From Sesamia nonagrioides (lineage: Eukaryota; Arthropoda; Insecta; Lepidoptera; Noctuidae), in NCBI GenBank assembly GCA_017933935.1, contig JADWQK010000760.1:1736001-1800000 (forward strand): a DNA stretch of 64,000 nt. Direction: 5' to 3'. Below are positions 9,860 to 22,900 of the stretch, piece by piece. The notes under the pieces were generated by a model, which was not told where the DNA came from, searched no databases, and worked only from the letters and a program-made list of their open reading frames with translations. How positions within the stretch are numbered: position 1 is the first letter of the stretch; each line of letters starts with the position of its first letter. Both the position numbers and the translations under genes were made by a program.

Positions 9860-12800
9860 ATGAACATTTACCTAGGCAGTGAATATGGTGTTTTGACTTG
9901 TATTTTCTTTACAAAAGTGGTCAACCCGCAGTTTTCATTGATCAGCTCAAAGTCACGTAAAGATTCAAAAATTTATTTTTAATTTTATGACTACTCAAAT
10001 ATCCTCTATTCACGTCCTTGAACCTAAAATTAGATTAGAAGACCGTCTAATTTTGAAACTACAGATAGGTACGATAAAAGTTATGTAACAAATGGACTTT
10101 GGGTAATCGTACCTACACTAATAGTTAAATTGACATTACAGATACTTATCAATAAATAAGCTGGAAACTGGCATAAAAATTAACTACCTCATTTAGAGCA
10201 ATTTAACAGGAAATTTGTGACCCGGGTACATCGGTATTGGGAAAACCTTTAGCTATTTTTTATCGTTATTTTGATAATTCTCGCGGGGCAACTTTAATCA
10301 CGGATACCCGAACTTCTCAACTTGCCGGAACAGGTAAAATAAGAAGTATAGAATGTCCCAGAGGTCCAAGGCAATTTTAAGGGTTTCATAATAAGATCAA
10401 TATTGGAATCTGTTATGTGATATTAAAGAGGTGATTGGTTCAATTATTTTACCGAGTAAAGAAGCTACTGTAAATGTTTTTTCTTTTACCATTGAAGGTC
10501 AGGATCTTATTTTATAAATAGGTAAAACGGATTGCAACAAAAAAAGCTTATATTGAATGAGTCGTTTTTTTATTTAAATATTTTGTTGTAGTACCATTTC
10601 TTTGATAGGTAATGAAGGTAAAGAAAACCTGTTCAAACAAAACAATATGTTAAACTTTCATTTATTCAGCAGCAATATAAATACAGGGTTATTAAATATT
10701 TCATGTCGAAAATTATATCAAAAATTTACCGAGAGCATGGCGGTAATATCCAGCGAGCTTAAATTACTAACCATGAGCCTTAAAGTTTTACGGTTCATTT
10801 AGATCGTATTAACACTCCGGTCGCTTTCGAGGGACGACTAACATTACCTCCGCCACATATTAGGACTTTGTCACAGAATATGTTTACGAAGAAGGGTAGT
10901 TTAAAATGTAGTTTGTTCATTACTTTTTTGTGAAAATATGTCAAATTGAAAAAAAAGATGGTGCCATTCATGGAATAGTTTAGGCATCAGGGCTGAAAGT
11001 GAAATAACATTAACATACTTATTAGAGACTGAATAGGAAGAAGAAAAAACAGGTAAGGGCCCTATTTTCTATTTGGATTTTTCCTGATTTAATGAAGAAA
11101 AGTGAAATGAAATGAAATGAAATCGTTTATTAAGCAAGTAGGATCACTGATCACTTTTACACGTCATGTTTATTTTTTTTTTAACTAGATGAAGCCGGCA
11201 TTTCCTAACTGACTACCTCTGAGAAGAAATAGCCGAAACAAACTCAGGGATCATCGTCTTTTTTCAAGTCCAGACATTAAAAATGAAAATGTTTACAATA
11301 ATTTACCTTATAATTACGCATATTGCTTAATAACAATTAACAATGCTTAACAGAGCGAGCAGCTCAGTCCCAAGCTTTTTTGTCTTCTAAATAATCTGTG
11401 ATTTTATAATACCCCTTTTTGCAAAGTTTGGCCTTTATATGGTTCTTAAATCGTTTAATGGGTAAGTTTCGAACGTCCATGGGAAGCTTGTTGTAAAAGT
11501 GTATACATTGACCCATGAACGAGTTGCCTACTCTGTGGAGACGAGTGTGATGTACAGCAAGATTGTGTTTGTTCCTGGTATTTATATTATGAATATCGCT
11601 TATTTTCTTAAAATTCGAGATATTTTTATGAACATACATAAGATTTTCAAATATATATTGTGAAGCTACAGTCAGAATGTTCACCTCTTTGAACTTTTCT
11701 CTAAGAGATTCTCTAGGACCAAGGTTGTAAATGGCTCAAACAGCCCTCTTCTGTAAAACAAAGATGGTATTGATGTCCGCACAAGTTCCCCAGGGAAGAA
11801 TACCATAAGTCATAAGACTATGAAAATAACTAAAATAAACAATTCTGGCTGTATCCACATCAGTCTGAAAAACTGTCGAGTCGACAGTTTTTCTTGGATT
11901 AACTATTGACGCCAAGTTACAATGGGGTCCTCACATTGAGAAGCTGTCGGGTAGACTCAGTTCTGCCGCCTTTGCTGTTAAGAAAATTAGACTGATGTGG
12001 ATACAGCCAGAATTGTTTATTTTAGTTATTTTCATAGTCTTATGACTTATGGGATTCTTCTCTGGGGAACTTGTGCGGACATCAATACCATCTTTGTTTT
12101 ACAGAAGAGGGCTGTTCGAGCCATTTACAACCTTGGTCCTAGAGAATCTCTTAGAGAAAAGTTCAAAGAGGTGAACATTCTGACTGTAGCTTCACAATAT
12201 ATATTTGAAAATCTTATGTATGTTCATAAAAATATCTCGAATTTTAAGAAAATAAGCGATATTCATAATATAAATACCAGGAACAAACACAATCTTGCTG
12301 TACATCACACTCGTCTCCACAGAGTAGGCAACTCGTTCATGGGTCAATGTATACACTTTTACAACAAGCTTCCCATGGACGTTCGAAACTTACCCATTAA
12401 ACGATTTAAGAACCATATAAAGGCCAAACTTTGCAAAAAGGGGTATTATAAAATCACAGATTATTTAGAAGACAAAAAAGCTTGGGACTGAGCTGCTCGC
12501 TCTGTTAAGCATTGTTAATTGTTATTAAGCAATATGCGTAATTATAAGGTAAATTATTGTAAACATTTTCATTTTTAATGTCTGGACTTGAAAAAGACGA
12601 TGATCCCTGAGTTTGTTTCGGCTATTTCTTCTCAGAGGTAGTCAGTTAGGAAATGCCGGCTTCATCTAGTTAAAAAAATAAACATGACGTGTAAAAGTGA
12701 TCAGTGATCCTACTTGCTTAATAAACGATTTCATTTCATTTCATTTCACTTTTCTTCATTAAATCAGGAAAAATCCAAATAGAAAATAGGGCCCTTACCT

Positions 12801-13991
12801 GTTTTTTCTTCTTCCTATTCAGTCTCTAATAAGTATGTTAATGTTATTTCACTTTCAGCCCTGATGCCTAAACTATTCCATGAATGGCACCATCTTTTTT
12901 TTCAATTTGACATATTTTCACAAAAAAGTAATGAACAAACTACATTTTAAACTACCCTTCTTCGTAAACATATTCTGTGACAAAGTCCTAATATGTGGCG
13001 GAGGTAATGTTAGTCGTCCCTCGAAAGCGACCGGGGTGTTAATACGATCTAAATGAACCGTAAAACTTTAAGGCTCATGGTTAGTAATTTAAGCTCGCTG
13101 GATATTACCGCCATGCTCTCGGTAAATTTTTGATATAATTTTCGACATGAAATATTTAATAACCCTGTATTTATATTGCTGCTGAATAAATGAAAGTTTA
13201 ACCTATTGTTTTGTTTGAACAGGTTTTCTTTACCTTCATTACCTATCAAAGAAATGGTACTACAACAAAATATTTAAATAAAAAAACGACTCATTCAATA
13301 TAAGCTTTTTTTGTTGCAATCCGTTTTACCTATTTATAAAATAAGATCCTGACCTTCAATGGTAAAAGAAAAAACATTTACAGTAGCTTCTTTACTCGGT
13401 AAAATAATTGAACCAATCACCTCTTTAATATCACATAACAGATTCCAATATTGATCTTATTATGAAACCCTTAAAATTGCCTTGGACCTCTGGGACATTC
13501 TATACTTCTTATTTTACCTGTTCCGGCAAGTTGAGAAGTTCGGGTATCCGTGATTAAAGTTGCCCCGCGAGAATTATCAAAATAACGATAAAAAATAGCT
13601 AAAGGTTTTCCCAATACCGATGTACCCGGGTCACAAATTTCCTGTTAAATTGCTCTAAATGAGGTAGTTAATTTTTATGCCAGTTTCCAGCTTATTTATT
13701 GATAAGTATCTGTAATGTCAATTTAACTATTAGTGTAGGTACGATTACCCAAAGTCCATTTGTTACATAACTTTTATCGTACCTATCTGTAGTTTCAAAA
13801 TTAGACGGTCTTCTAATCTAATTTTAGGTTCAAGGACGTGAATAGAGGATATTTGAGTAGTCATAAAATTAAAAATAAATTTTTGAATCTTTACGTGACT
13901 TTGAGCTGATCAATGAAAACTGCGGGTTGACCACTTTTGTAAAGAAAATACAAGTCAAAACACCATATTCACTGCCTAGGTAAATGTTCAT
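9860..13991. repeat. Giant inverted repeat, 2.0-kb arms
   Basis: Left arm 9860-11866 and right arm 11989-13991 are inverted copies separated by a 122-bp spacer. The arms hold the LINE C-terminal coding end, its 3' UTR with an (ATTTC)n tail, and about 1.25 kb of flanking DNA. Differences seen by eye include 10648 vs its mate (t/g), the tccgg/ccccgg site near 10817, aggg/agag near 11790, ctcaaac/ctcgaac near 11738 and a poly-T length change, so the arms are about 99.7% identical. The spacer starts with a 25-bp perfect palindrome centred on gtcgagtcgac. Confidence 0.93.
11883..12745 (+). mobile_element. LINE RT C-terminal part (right half of split copy)
   Basis: Resumes the frame lost at 9784: VFLGLTIDAKLQWGPHIEK and GRLSSAAFAVKKIR, then a small deletion at the right-arm start (11989) shifts the frame. 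The 164-codon ORF 11997-12491 carries the thumb and C-terminal region (RAVRAIYNLGPRESL, INTRNKHNL). It is homologous to the minus-strand LINE at 7545-8222. Its 3' UTR ends in AATAAACG and an ATTTC microsatellite at about 12745. The left arm carries an inverted copy of this region (11364-11684). Confidence 0.85.
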
Positions 13992-14591
13992 CGTTTAAAA
14001 AATCTGTCGTAAGTAGTGAATTTCGTCTACAGCCAACAAAACTTTTGATTGATTAGCACAATTAGATAAAACCTCAAAGCATCAACTCATGAATTCAAAT
14101 GCAATATCAACAAAGTAAATTCAGTAAAAGAATAATGGAAGAGATTATCGTGCCTCTTGAAAAACACCACTGACTCGAGCTCTGAAGAGTTATTCACAGA
14201 GAGTAATCTTTTATTTCCCGGGAGTGAACGGTAGTCTTACCGTGGCGGAGATTTGCAGATTCCTTCAAGAGGGAAGCGATTCAACGTTAGCTTTGTTTAG
14301 GTGGAATTACCTCCCGGAGAGGGAAATGTTGTGTTTAAAGGTAATGCAGCTGTCTTACGCAGCCGTTGATTACGCAATATTTTATCATTTTCCGGTGAGA
14401 TAGTTAAAGTGTTGTCGGACGCAGGGATAACGCTCACTATTGTATTCATAATTGTGTCGCCAGCACCTGTAGCTATCAGTATTTTCACTAATTAATTCAT
14501 GTAATTTATAACGCACGTTGAAATATTCTAGCCAATGCTACTGGTATTGCAATTGTGCTGGATAATTTTATACCCGTCTTTTTAGTCAGGC
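13992..14591. other. Non-coding, no gene recognised
   Basis: A 63-codon minus ORF (14297-14488) reads openly but shows no domain, signal peptide or splice support, so I leave it uncalled. Confidence 0.35.
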
Positions 14592-14910
14592 CTCGTTTTG
14601 AAGTGCTCTGTGAGGTTCTGGTGGCGGAATGGCAGGACAGGCTTTCACGCCTCACCACCATCGAGATGATCCAGCCGGTACTGGTAGACTGGCTCGAGAG
14701 AAGGTACGGCTCACTGACGTTTCGGGTGACACAGGTACTCTCGGGGCATGCTTGCTTCGAAAAATACCCGTGTCGCATATACAGGGAGCCGGATGCCCGG
14801 TGTCACTACTGCGTCGACTGCTGGGAGAGTGTGCCGCTTGGGAGGAGCTGCACCGTGCCCTCATCTCTAAAGTAGGCAGTGACCTATCCCGGATTTTCCG
14901 CCTCCGCAAA
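14592..14910 (+). mobile_element. R1-clade LINE ORF2 C-terminal fragment
   Basis: The frame ending at 14875 reads VLVAEWQDRLS, SLTFRVTQVLSGHACF and CREPDARCH-like CCHC residues (YREPDARCHYCVDCW), homologous to 60170-60450. An internal deletion removes the HTLxEC half of the zinc-binding motif. Confidence 0.75.
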
Positions 14911-15154
14911 ACATGCCTCGTTTCGGAGTAAAAACACGTATTATTAATTTGTAACCAAAATAATACCTATTTATAGTACCAAGACCACAGCAACAGATAC
15001 CAAGAAAACAAACGTGTAAAATGGTAATGAAACTATATAGTAAAAGATTTTATTGCAAATTACGATGAATAATGGACAAGATCAATATTTTTCACTGGTT
15101 AATGCCAGCGAATAAATAAGCTGCAAATTTAACATTGTGAATATAATAAAGCAA

Positions 15155-15400
15155 AGTAATAATAAAAACTGGCCAAATGCGAATCAAGACTCGCGCACGA
15201 AGGGTTATGATGGACCATTTATTATCTTTAAAAACGGCAAAAAATCACGTTCGTTGTATGGGATTATTTGAATATTGTATGGTATTTGTTGTTATAGCGG
15301 CAACAGAAATAAAAAGGTGACAGACGGACGGACGGACAGACGGACAGTGAAGTTTCATAAATAGGGTTCCGTTTTAACTTTTAGGTACGGAACCCGAAAA
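15155..15400. repeat. Dispersed repeat with GACGGACGGACAG tract
   Basis: Contains acagacggacggacggac, agggttccgtttt and ggtacggaaccc, a combination I recognise from many lepidopteran intergenic repeats. The class is uncertain. Confidence 0.5.
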
Positions 15401-15496
15401 ATAGAAAGAAGGAAGTAAAAAAAAAAAGCAGGTACAACAAAGTAGTTCTCAAATTACAAAGCGCATAGTAAACAAACATTAGAGTGAATCCCCCAA

Positions 15497-15585
15497 CAAG
15501 GTGGACCGATGACCTGGTGAAGGTTGCGGGAAGTCTTTGTACAGCAGTGGACCTCCATAGGCTGAAGAAGAAGAAGAGTGAATCA
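15497..15585 (+). mobile_element. RTE-like LINE 3' end
   Basis: Reads aaggtggaccgatgacctgg..cagcagtggacctcc..ggctgaagaagaag, the terminal coding sequence plus tail also seen at 17303 (minus), 36680 and 63240. Confidence 0.65.
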
Positions 15586-16192
15586 ATTAATCTGCCTAGA
15601 TTTTTCCTAGCTATATTGGGATGGGTCTGCCAGTACTTTAAGTAAAGCGACTTCCTACCCAATGCCCAGTTACAGGGAAATACGATATCCCTTAACAAGA
15701 CTGACTGTCAAACTTTTGAGCTACTGATTATATATAACAACTATCAAAGATCCACCAACGGCATCCGGGACTCAGTATGAAGAGATAGTCACTCACCCAC
15801 GGAGCGTGAAAAGCGTAGCTTATCCTGATCGATCGGCCCGTGTGGCTATTATTACGTAGATAGCCATGAGGCTCCCTCGCATTCACCAAATAACAGTAAA
15901 TGCGTTTACAAAATTCACGACTTAAATACGAAGGTACAGCAAAAAATGTAAAAACATTCACACAAAGCCATGTCTGACCGAGTACAACGGTTTGGACATA
16001 ATAGCCTCGTTATTTTTATGTTTCTGGTTCATAAACCATGTTCCCTGGAAATTGGGTATATCTACAGCTGTTTGATGACTGCTCAGATTCAATTCAAAAG
16101 GATAACGATGTCTATTCTAAAACCTTTGAGCATGATTTGTGTGTATTTAGCAGAGTATTTTTGTTTTAAGAGTGGGGTTTTAAGTCTACATT
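15586..16192. other. Non-coding, no feature recognised
   Basis: No repeat family or exon could be assigned. Confidence 0.4.
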
Positions 16193-16203
16193 ATGTTTTC
16201 AGT

Positions 16204-16516
16204 CGTCGTGTTTTCTGTCGTCAGTGTTGTCGTGGTGGCCTAGTGGTTAAAACAACAGCCTCTCAAGTATGAGTGCGCGGGTTCGATTCCAGGTCAGGCA
16301 AGTACCAATGTAACTTTTCTAAAGTTATATGTACTTTCTAAGTATATCTTGGACACCAATGATGAAGGTGAAGGAAAACATCTTGAGGAAACCTGGACTT
16401 TTAAGTCTGAAATCGCCAACCCGCATTAAGCAAGCGTGGTGATTACGCTTAATCCTTCTCTGTATGAGAGGAGACCTGTGCCCAGCAGTGGGTCAATAAA
16501 AAGGTTGATGATGATG
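16204..16516 (+). mobile_element. tRNA-derived SINE family E
   Basis: A-box TGGCCTAGTGGTTAA, B-box GGGTTCGATTCCAGG, a body with ggacaccaatgatgaaggtg and cccagcagtggg, and a (GATGAT)n tail. An 11-bp duplication atgttttcagt flanks it (16193-16203, 16517-16527). Confidence 0.85.
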
Positions 16517-16527
16517 ATGTTTTCAGT

Positions 16528-17302
16528 TAAAATATTGGCTTAAACTGTCTTTCTGTAAATTAGCATAAATTAAGGAAACTGAAAGATACATTCTATAACG
16601 TTGAAATTATGATCTTCTTTTCCTTCTTATTGTATCATTACCAATCTAAATACAGCACTCAGGACACGTTATCTTAATAACGTGTCCTGCTTTATATTGC
16701 TATACTTCATAGGAACTGATGAGTCTTATATCCGATTGTTTATGGAAGAACACCATATTTACAGTGCAAAGCGAGATCATATATAAACCTGAACAGGTTG
16801 TTAATACAATCCAACTGCAATTTCTGTGTGTATATACAGCTTTATAAGTTAAAGACTGCTTTTATTCTTATCTCTGTGAGAAAATATAATTTAAAATTGG
16901 AAAGGTTTTAAAATGCTGCAGCAAAATTAAGAGAAATAATAATGCTGTATATTTAATTGCAAGATAAAAGCAACGAACTGACGGCGGCAAACGCAAAGCC
17001 TCCTGAGTTGATAGATTTTGTACAGGGTCGACTTGAATTACAAACGCCTTACAAAAATTATCAATATAAGCACCGTTGTGCTAAGCCAAAAATACAGGTA
17101 GACTTGATGTTATGTATTTTATTACCATAATGTGCTGGCGGCTGAGAATATGACGTCATACTTACAAATGTCTCGCTAGCGATGGTGTGTTTATTTAGTC
17201 ATTTAGCTCCTTCAAAATGGTCGAGCTAGAATGGATAGTTCGTGACCAGACGCATTCAGTTAGGACTAGTCCTCTCTTAGCTGCCACGACTTTCGATTTT
17301 AA
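16528..17302. other. Non-coding with one short hairpin
   Basis: 16660-16689 is a perfect 13-bp-arm hairpin (caggacacgttat, loop ctta). Nothing else is recognised. Confidence 0.5.
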
Positions 17303-17580
17303 TTCTTCTTCCTTCTTCCTCAGCCTATAGATGTCCACTGCTGGACAAAGGCCTCCCCCAAGGCTTTCCACGCTGACCGGTCTTGTTCTGCCCGCATCCA
17401 TCGGCTTCCCGCGACCTTCACCAGGTCATCGGTCCACCTTGTTGGGGGTCTCCTTACGCTGCGTCTTCCAGTACGTGGCCGCCACTCCAGAACCTTACTG
17501 CCCCATCGGCCATCGGTTCTACGAGCAATGTACCCTGCCCACTGCCACTTAAGTTTAGCGACTCGCAGAGCTATGTCGAT
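17303..17580 (-). mobile_element. RTE-like LINE ORF C-terminus and 3' end
   Basis: Minus-strand translation gives VLEWRPRTGRRS, PPTRWTDDLVKVAGSRWMR and AFVQQWTS, the characteristic end of an RTE-type ORF, followed by a GGCTGAGGAAGAAGG tail. It is strongly 5'-truncated. Confidence 0.8.
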
Positions 17581-17652
17581 GACTTTTAATTACTCATTCT
17601 TATTTTTATTTGCTGTAGTCTGAATGTTCCTATTTAAAGTATAAATATTAAT

Positions 17653-17928
17653 GACTAGCGGCTGCCAACGACTTCGTTCGCGTGGAATTAGTCATGCTCA
17701 GCTCCTATTGGCAATATGTACGGCTGGGTTAGCTCCCGTTTTCGCAACATTTTTTGTTACTACTATGCTCCTATTGGTCATAGCGGGATGTTATATAGCC
17801 TAAAGCCTTCCTGGATTAATAGGATATCCAACGCAAAAAAAATTTTTAAATCGGACCAGAAGTTCCTGAGATTAGCGCGCACAAACAAACAAATTCTTCA
17901 GCTTTATATATTAGTATAGAAGTATAGA
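17653..17928 (+). mobile_element. Non-autonomous Helitron
   Basis: Starts gactagcggctgccaacgac, contains ctcctattggtcatagcggg and agttcctgagattagcgcg, and ends cagctttatatattagta. An uninterrupted reference for the family in this window. Confidence 0.75.
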
Positions 17929-19630
17929 TATAAATGACATTTTTGTAACAATATACTTCATCAAAAAGAAAGAGTAACAATAGAGTTTCTTGTACGTTCT
18001 CTTCTATAGGTGCCTACTATGCTTTGGAAGGCGCAAATACCTTCTTACTTCTGACTGAATAACAGACTCCTTGACGATTGAAAAGTGCCCATAAATGGTT
18101 TTATTGAAAAACAAAAACGGTGCCATTCACAATGCTGTAAGTCATAGCCGGGAAATAAATATAGGTTTTACGAGTAGGCCTTCTTATTAACGTTTTCTGT
18201 GATAAAAAGCTTGTGCTTTAAAATTTTAGAAAATATAAATGAAAACACTTTTCAATGTCCGTCCAAGATAGCGTGCACTTGTTTCCGTACATTTTATGGG
18301 TGTGGATGTGGATGTCACCTAGACTGGTAAGAAGTTATAAAAAGCACATTCAATTTCGAGTTTTTTGTATAGGTGATGATTATAGTGATTTAATTTCATG
18401 GTAATACTACCAGTGCTTTAATTTCATGGTAATACATTACTACCTATATTACTTCTCACCAATATATGAATTGAATGATTAAATTGTGTACCTAACAAAA
18501 TACCGTCATATACCAAATACCTATAGCAAAATGGAAAGAGGTTTTCAGCTATTCAATCTAATATTACAATTTCAAGAGGTAAATATGATTTCATTAATTT
18601 AATATCCTGTGTAGCAGTATTCCAGATTTCCAATTCAACAAATTATCACGAAGTTCCAATTTACGTAGCTTATTCCACTAACAGGTGTTGATTCTGGAAT
18701 TCCGCCGATGAATCTACGTAGGTATGTTTGAGATCTTAAATTAAGGAAATCTTATTACGAAATTCCAACATGTGTCGCAAGCTAAAAGCCGGGGCGGGGG
18801 ATCCGTGTGGCGTTAATGAACTCGCTCAAAATTTATAACACCCTTAACCTTTTAGTTACTTTGCAAGTAAATTGGACCTCAAACGCGCTTACCTTAATGG
18901 GCGATAACTTTTGTATATTTTGTACATATCACTCGTGGAATGCTCGCGGAGTTACCTACTCGCGAGATGCCTGTCAACTCCTTAATGAAGTGCCAAATTT
19001 TCTGAAATAAATCTCGTCTTCGAAACGCGATTCCAGTGCTTTTTTATATAATGTGTAGGCTTATTTTCATTGGTATATTGTTTTTCACGAAAGAGAGCTC
19101 GATGAATAGTCGATGACATATTTTTGAAATTTATTATTTCATTAGTAAATGTCCAATTTATAAATAGCCCCAACTTTATTGATCGAGATTTTTTTCATAA
19201 CTTACTAGTAGAACGTATAATTTCATTTATTTCACAACAGGTGATCCGTGTTAACTGAATATTCAAATGTCTACAAGCGTGTTGTCAAGCATGATATTGC
19301 TATCAAAGCCCCTATTATTACTGTAATAGACATTAATTTAGTTAGGTAGGTACACGAACAATCTAAGCTTACAGGGAATTAAACACAAATTATATATAAC
19401 ATAAGAAATATTTATCTAAAAAACTTATACAAATATTACATACAGATATTACCAGCGTCAACTGGGTTAAACAAAAAGAAAAAAAAAACATTTACTTACT
19501 TCATAACAAAACAAGAAAACAAAAACTTTTATAAAGATGTTTCACATATAGTACTCGCAAATAAACTTGCTCGGTGACAACAGTCACTTTTATTTATTAT
19601 ATTTGGATAATTTTTTTTCACAATCACAAG
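17929..19630. other. Non-coding, downstream of the protease-homologue gene
   Basis: AT-rich; no exon or repeat that I recognise. It lies just beyond the minus gene's polyadenylation signal. Confidence 0.4.
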
Positions 19631-19636
19631 TTTATT
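19631..19636 (-). terminator. Polyadenylation signal AATAAA
   Basis: AATAAA on the minus strand, 46 nt after the stop codon of the protease-homologue gene, followed by a GT-rich stretch. Confidence 0.7.
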
Positions 19637-19681
19637 GGAATAAATTGTAAAACAAGAAAAAATCACAAGCAACTTAAATTC

Positions 19682-19906
19682 TCAGCTAATGATCTTAGCT
19701 GTTATAAGTTGAACTACAGCGAACATAACCAGAACAGCAAGTCCCGGTTGGAAAGTAGACGCCCCTCCAGTGATGCCCCTTATCCATGTGGTATAGTTCC
19801 CAACCCGAGTATAGACTTCGGGGAACGAATTAGCAGAGCATAAGTCACTCATTGACAGTATGCCTGCCAGACCTCCGTTGCAGACTAATCCGTTGCCAAA
19901 GTCACC
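19682..19906 (-). CDS. Protease homologue exon 7 (GDFGNG to stop)
   Basis: Acceptor TTATCAG precedes GDFGNG. Contains GLVCNGGLAG, the C220 region, PEVYTRV and TTWIRG (the final helix), then a GGAS linker and a hydrophobic tail around LAVLVMFAVVQLI, with a TGA stop. Phase 0 entry. The catalytic Ser codon position is TTT. Confidence 0.9.
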   Translation of the reverse strand, partial: GDFGNGLVCNGGLAGILSMSDLCSANSFPEVYTRVGNYTTWIRGITGGASTFQPGLAVLVMFAVVQLITAKIIS

Positions 19907-22900
19907 CTGATAACAATAGTATATTTTTAGTAACACGTTTTTAGTTTACAGTTAATAATTACTCATCATCATCACAGCGTTAATCCCAGTCGCATCCGAA
20001 GGCTTTTCAGCTTTGGAGTCTGGGGTTCGCTTTACCAGTCCAACTGCTGATATGGCTAAACTTCGACATTTTCCGTGAAGCGACTGCCGTCTGACCTCCA
20101 CAACCCGAAGGCGACATCAAAGTATTGCAGTTAGACCAATTGTTTGATTTTTGAGGGCTCCAACAACTCGTAACGACTGCCACTAGATGTTCGTATGGCA
20201 ACCGGGACCAACGGCTTAACGTGCTTTCCGAGGCACGACCAGACCAGTGCAAATATTCATATTCATGCATACAAATACTTGCACTGTGCGGGGATCGAAC
20301 CCGCGCCACCTTGCGCAGCGGTCGCGTCCGCTACCGCTACGGCACGGAAGCTGTCAACAGTTAATAATTACTAAACGCCATTAATTTAAAACAAATTGTC
20401 AAGTACTTTGGCAATTCATTATTACTGGATTTTTTTTATATTCATTGTGGCTCTGAAATAGACAGTCGCGCCGTATTATATTGTTATCAATGTTGGTTGA
20501 AAGTTAAAAATGTTTAGATAGGATGAATTCACAAAGCTCAACATGTTGATGACAGGACATACTGTTTTTCAATTTTCAGTTTTTCAAATTTTCTATTTTA
20601 TTACTATTATTATGTTCTTTTTAAAACAGCCTTTTAAACTGTACGAACAATCAAGATGCATAGACACAATTAAGTGTTATCACTTAATTATATTATTACT
20701 TATTACTTTAATTCGAACTAGGTATTCTATATTTTAAAGATAATGCTATTTCGGTTTAGCATTTAACAACATAAATATTACGGCCTGTGTATTCAAGAAC
20801 TCAAAACAGCCTACATTATAAGTCAAGAGGCAATAATGAAATCAAGGGGGAACACATTTTGTACGTGAACATTCATAGTGGGGGACACTGAGGCATCGAC
20901 AGATTACATATAATCAGCCTATAATGATCTCCTGGGAGACAGGCCTCCAGCCCAGTGCGGGTTGAATGATATTACATAGCTTTTAAGTCTTAACTCTAGG
21001 ACACGCCGGATTTTGTCACAATATTTTCCTTCACCATTCTTGTGAGTAAAGGTGATAAAATAATTTACACAAAGTAAAGCGCCTGATGGCGTTTGAACCT
21101 ACGACCCACAGATTGTAGGTCGCGGCCGATACCAATAAGCCACCACTGCTCCTCCAGTTCTTGACAGATTACACGTGACAAAATATAAGAACATATCTTT
21201 AAAACTTAATTTGCAATGCCATAAAATTTGTGTTTATTTTTGATACCAACGTACGTACCCAGTGCCTTATTATCAAGGATTAATTGTTTTTTGCTATTTT
21301 TATGCTATTTGCATTGCTCGAAAAATTCAGTTTTCATATAAATTTTAATATTTTTACACGTTGATGACAACTCGTATTAGCCCACAATAGACATAGCAGT
21401 ACTTGGCAGTACTAAATTTGAACATAACGAATACGTGAAAAGGGTTTTGTAAAACATTAGATAATGTAGGTTGAATGCTCCTATGGTGGGAGTACAACAC
21501 ACGTCGCCTTTTAGGAATTGCTGATCCCCAAATAATTGGCATGAAAAGGCTAAAAGATAAAATCCTTGAGTTTTGCTTGTCACAAAATCCAAAATTGTAG
21601 CAACGCCAATTTAGATCTTAAAATTATAAAAAATAAAAACACGAAACTATTGAACCGATTTTATGAAATTTTGTGAATTGACAACAATTCGTTTTTATTA
21701 CTATTGTGACTGTTGGCCACATGCGTTATATCAATAGTTTAAAAATGACAAGTTACACGATGTCAAACTCTTACCAATCCATTAATTTCTAATCTTATGG
21801 CCTGTCAGCCGACCGTAATTAAGAGCAAAATATCCTATTATTTTAAGTTAGTAAAAACTACACAAAAGCGTCTTAGAAAGCTATTCGTTGATATTTTATG
21901 GGCATCCCGAACTCAAAGAAACCCTTAAAATAAAGCATTTTAAGATTTTGGACGAAATTCTTAGAAGGTCGAAGTACAGCGGCCGGCATCGGCCCGCACA
22001 TGTTAGCAATAACTTAGAGCAATTCAAGCCGACGGATTCTGTGCAAATTCCTAAAAGAATCGGCCTCCCGAACATGTGCATCTGGGACAATTGACGGACG
22101 GCTACAGAAAAAATGGTAGAATGACTCCAGCATGGACCTTTTGGTAGTGTGGGATTTTATGAATTTTAAACGGAGAGACGGGGAAAGGGCAGTGGGTTTC
22201 TGGCCGCGACAAGCGACGGTTGAGGGTCGATCTTGAACTGCGATAGGGCGAGGGCTAGTGTCCAGGCTAGTTAATTTAGGGGATTTGGGAGGTAGCCTAT
22301 GTCCTAGTATGTCGCGAAGTAGTGAGTGAAATAATTACGTCAGACATAGTTGGGTTTAAGCCCAGATTAGATTAGTATAATATAATATAGAATATTAAGT
22401 GCGTGTAAGTGTTGGCGTGATTGGGTGAGTCATTTATTATAATAACTATCCCAGGCTGATAAAGTTACTATAGTTCCTGTAATTAAGCAGACAGATCCGT
22501 GTCCCTCTTTATTATTATAAATGTATTTATAGTATGGACTCAGTACGGGTGATGCAGCAGAGAAGCTACTAATGATAATTTATTCCAGACTGACTCCAGA
22601 TAAACCATTTATGTGATTGTATTCAATCATTGGAGCCGATTTGTCTTGTTTTATGTGCCCATATCCTGGTCCTTACCTTAGCGGATATTTATCAGCTTCG
22701 GCTATAGGGAAGATCGTATGTACGGAGACCGCCCTCCGCCTAACTTGACCATGAGCTCTGATGCTCTAGACTCTAGACTCCTGACGACTACTGACTATAA
22801 CAGGAGGGCAGAACCGTGATACTCGCAGCTCATATAAATTTAACTAGGCAAACCGCCTATCTAGAATCAGATTACCAGCCAAACGTTATTGATAATGTCC

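Noticed and set aside
11364..11684. Separate LINE copy on the minus strand
   Set aside because: It is the inverted arm of the palindrome, identical in protein to 12171-12491, not an independent insertion.
21888..22094. 68-codon ORF as a gene
   Set aside because: It lies inside the 5' LTR and is duplicated exactly in the 3' LTR (27502-27708); its conservation only reflects LTR identity.
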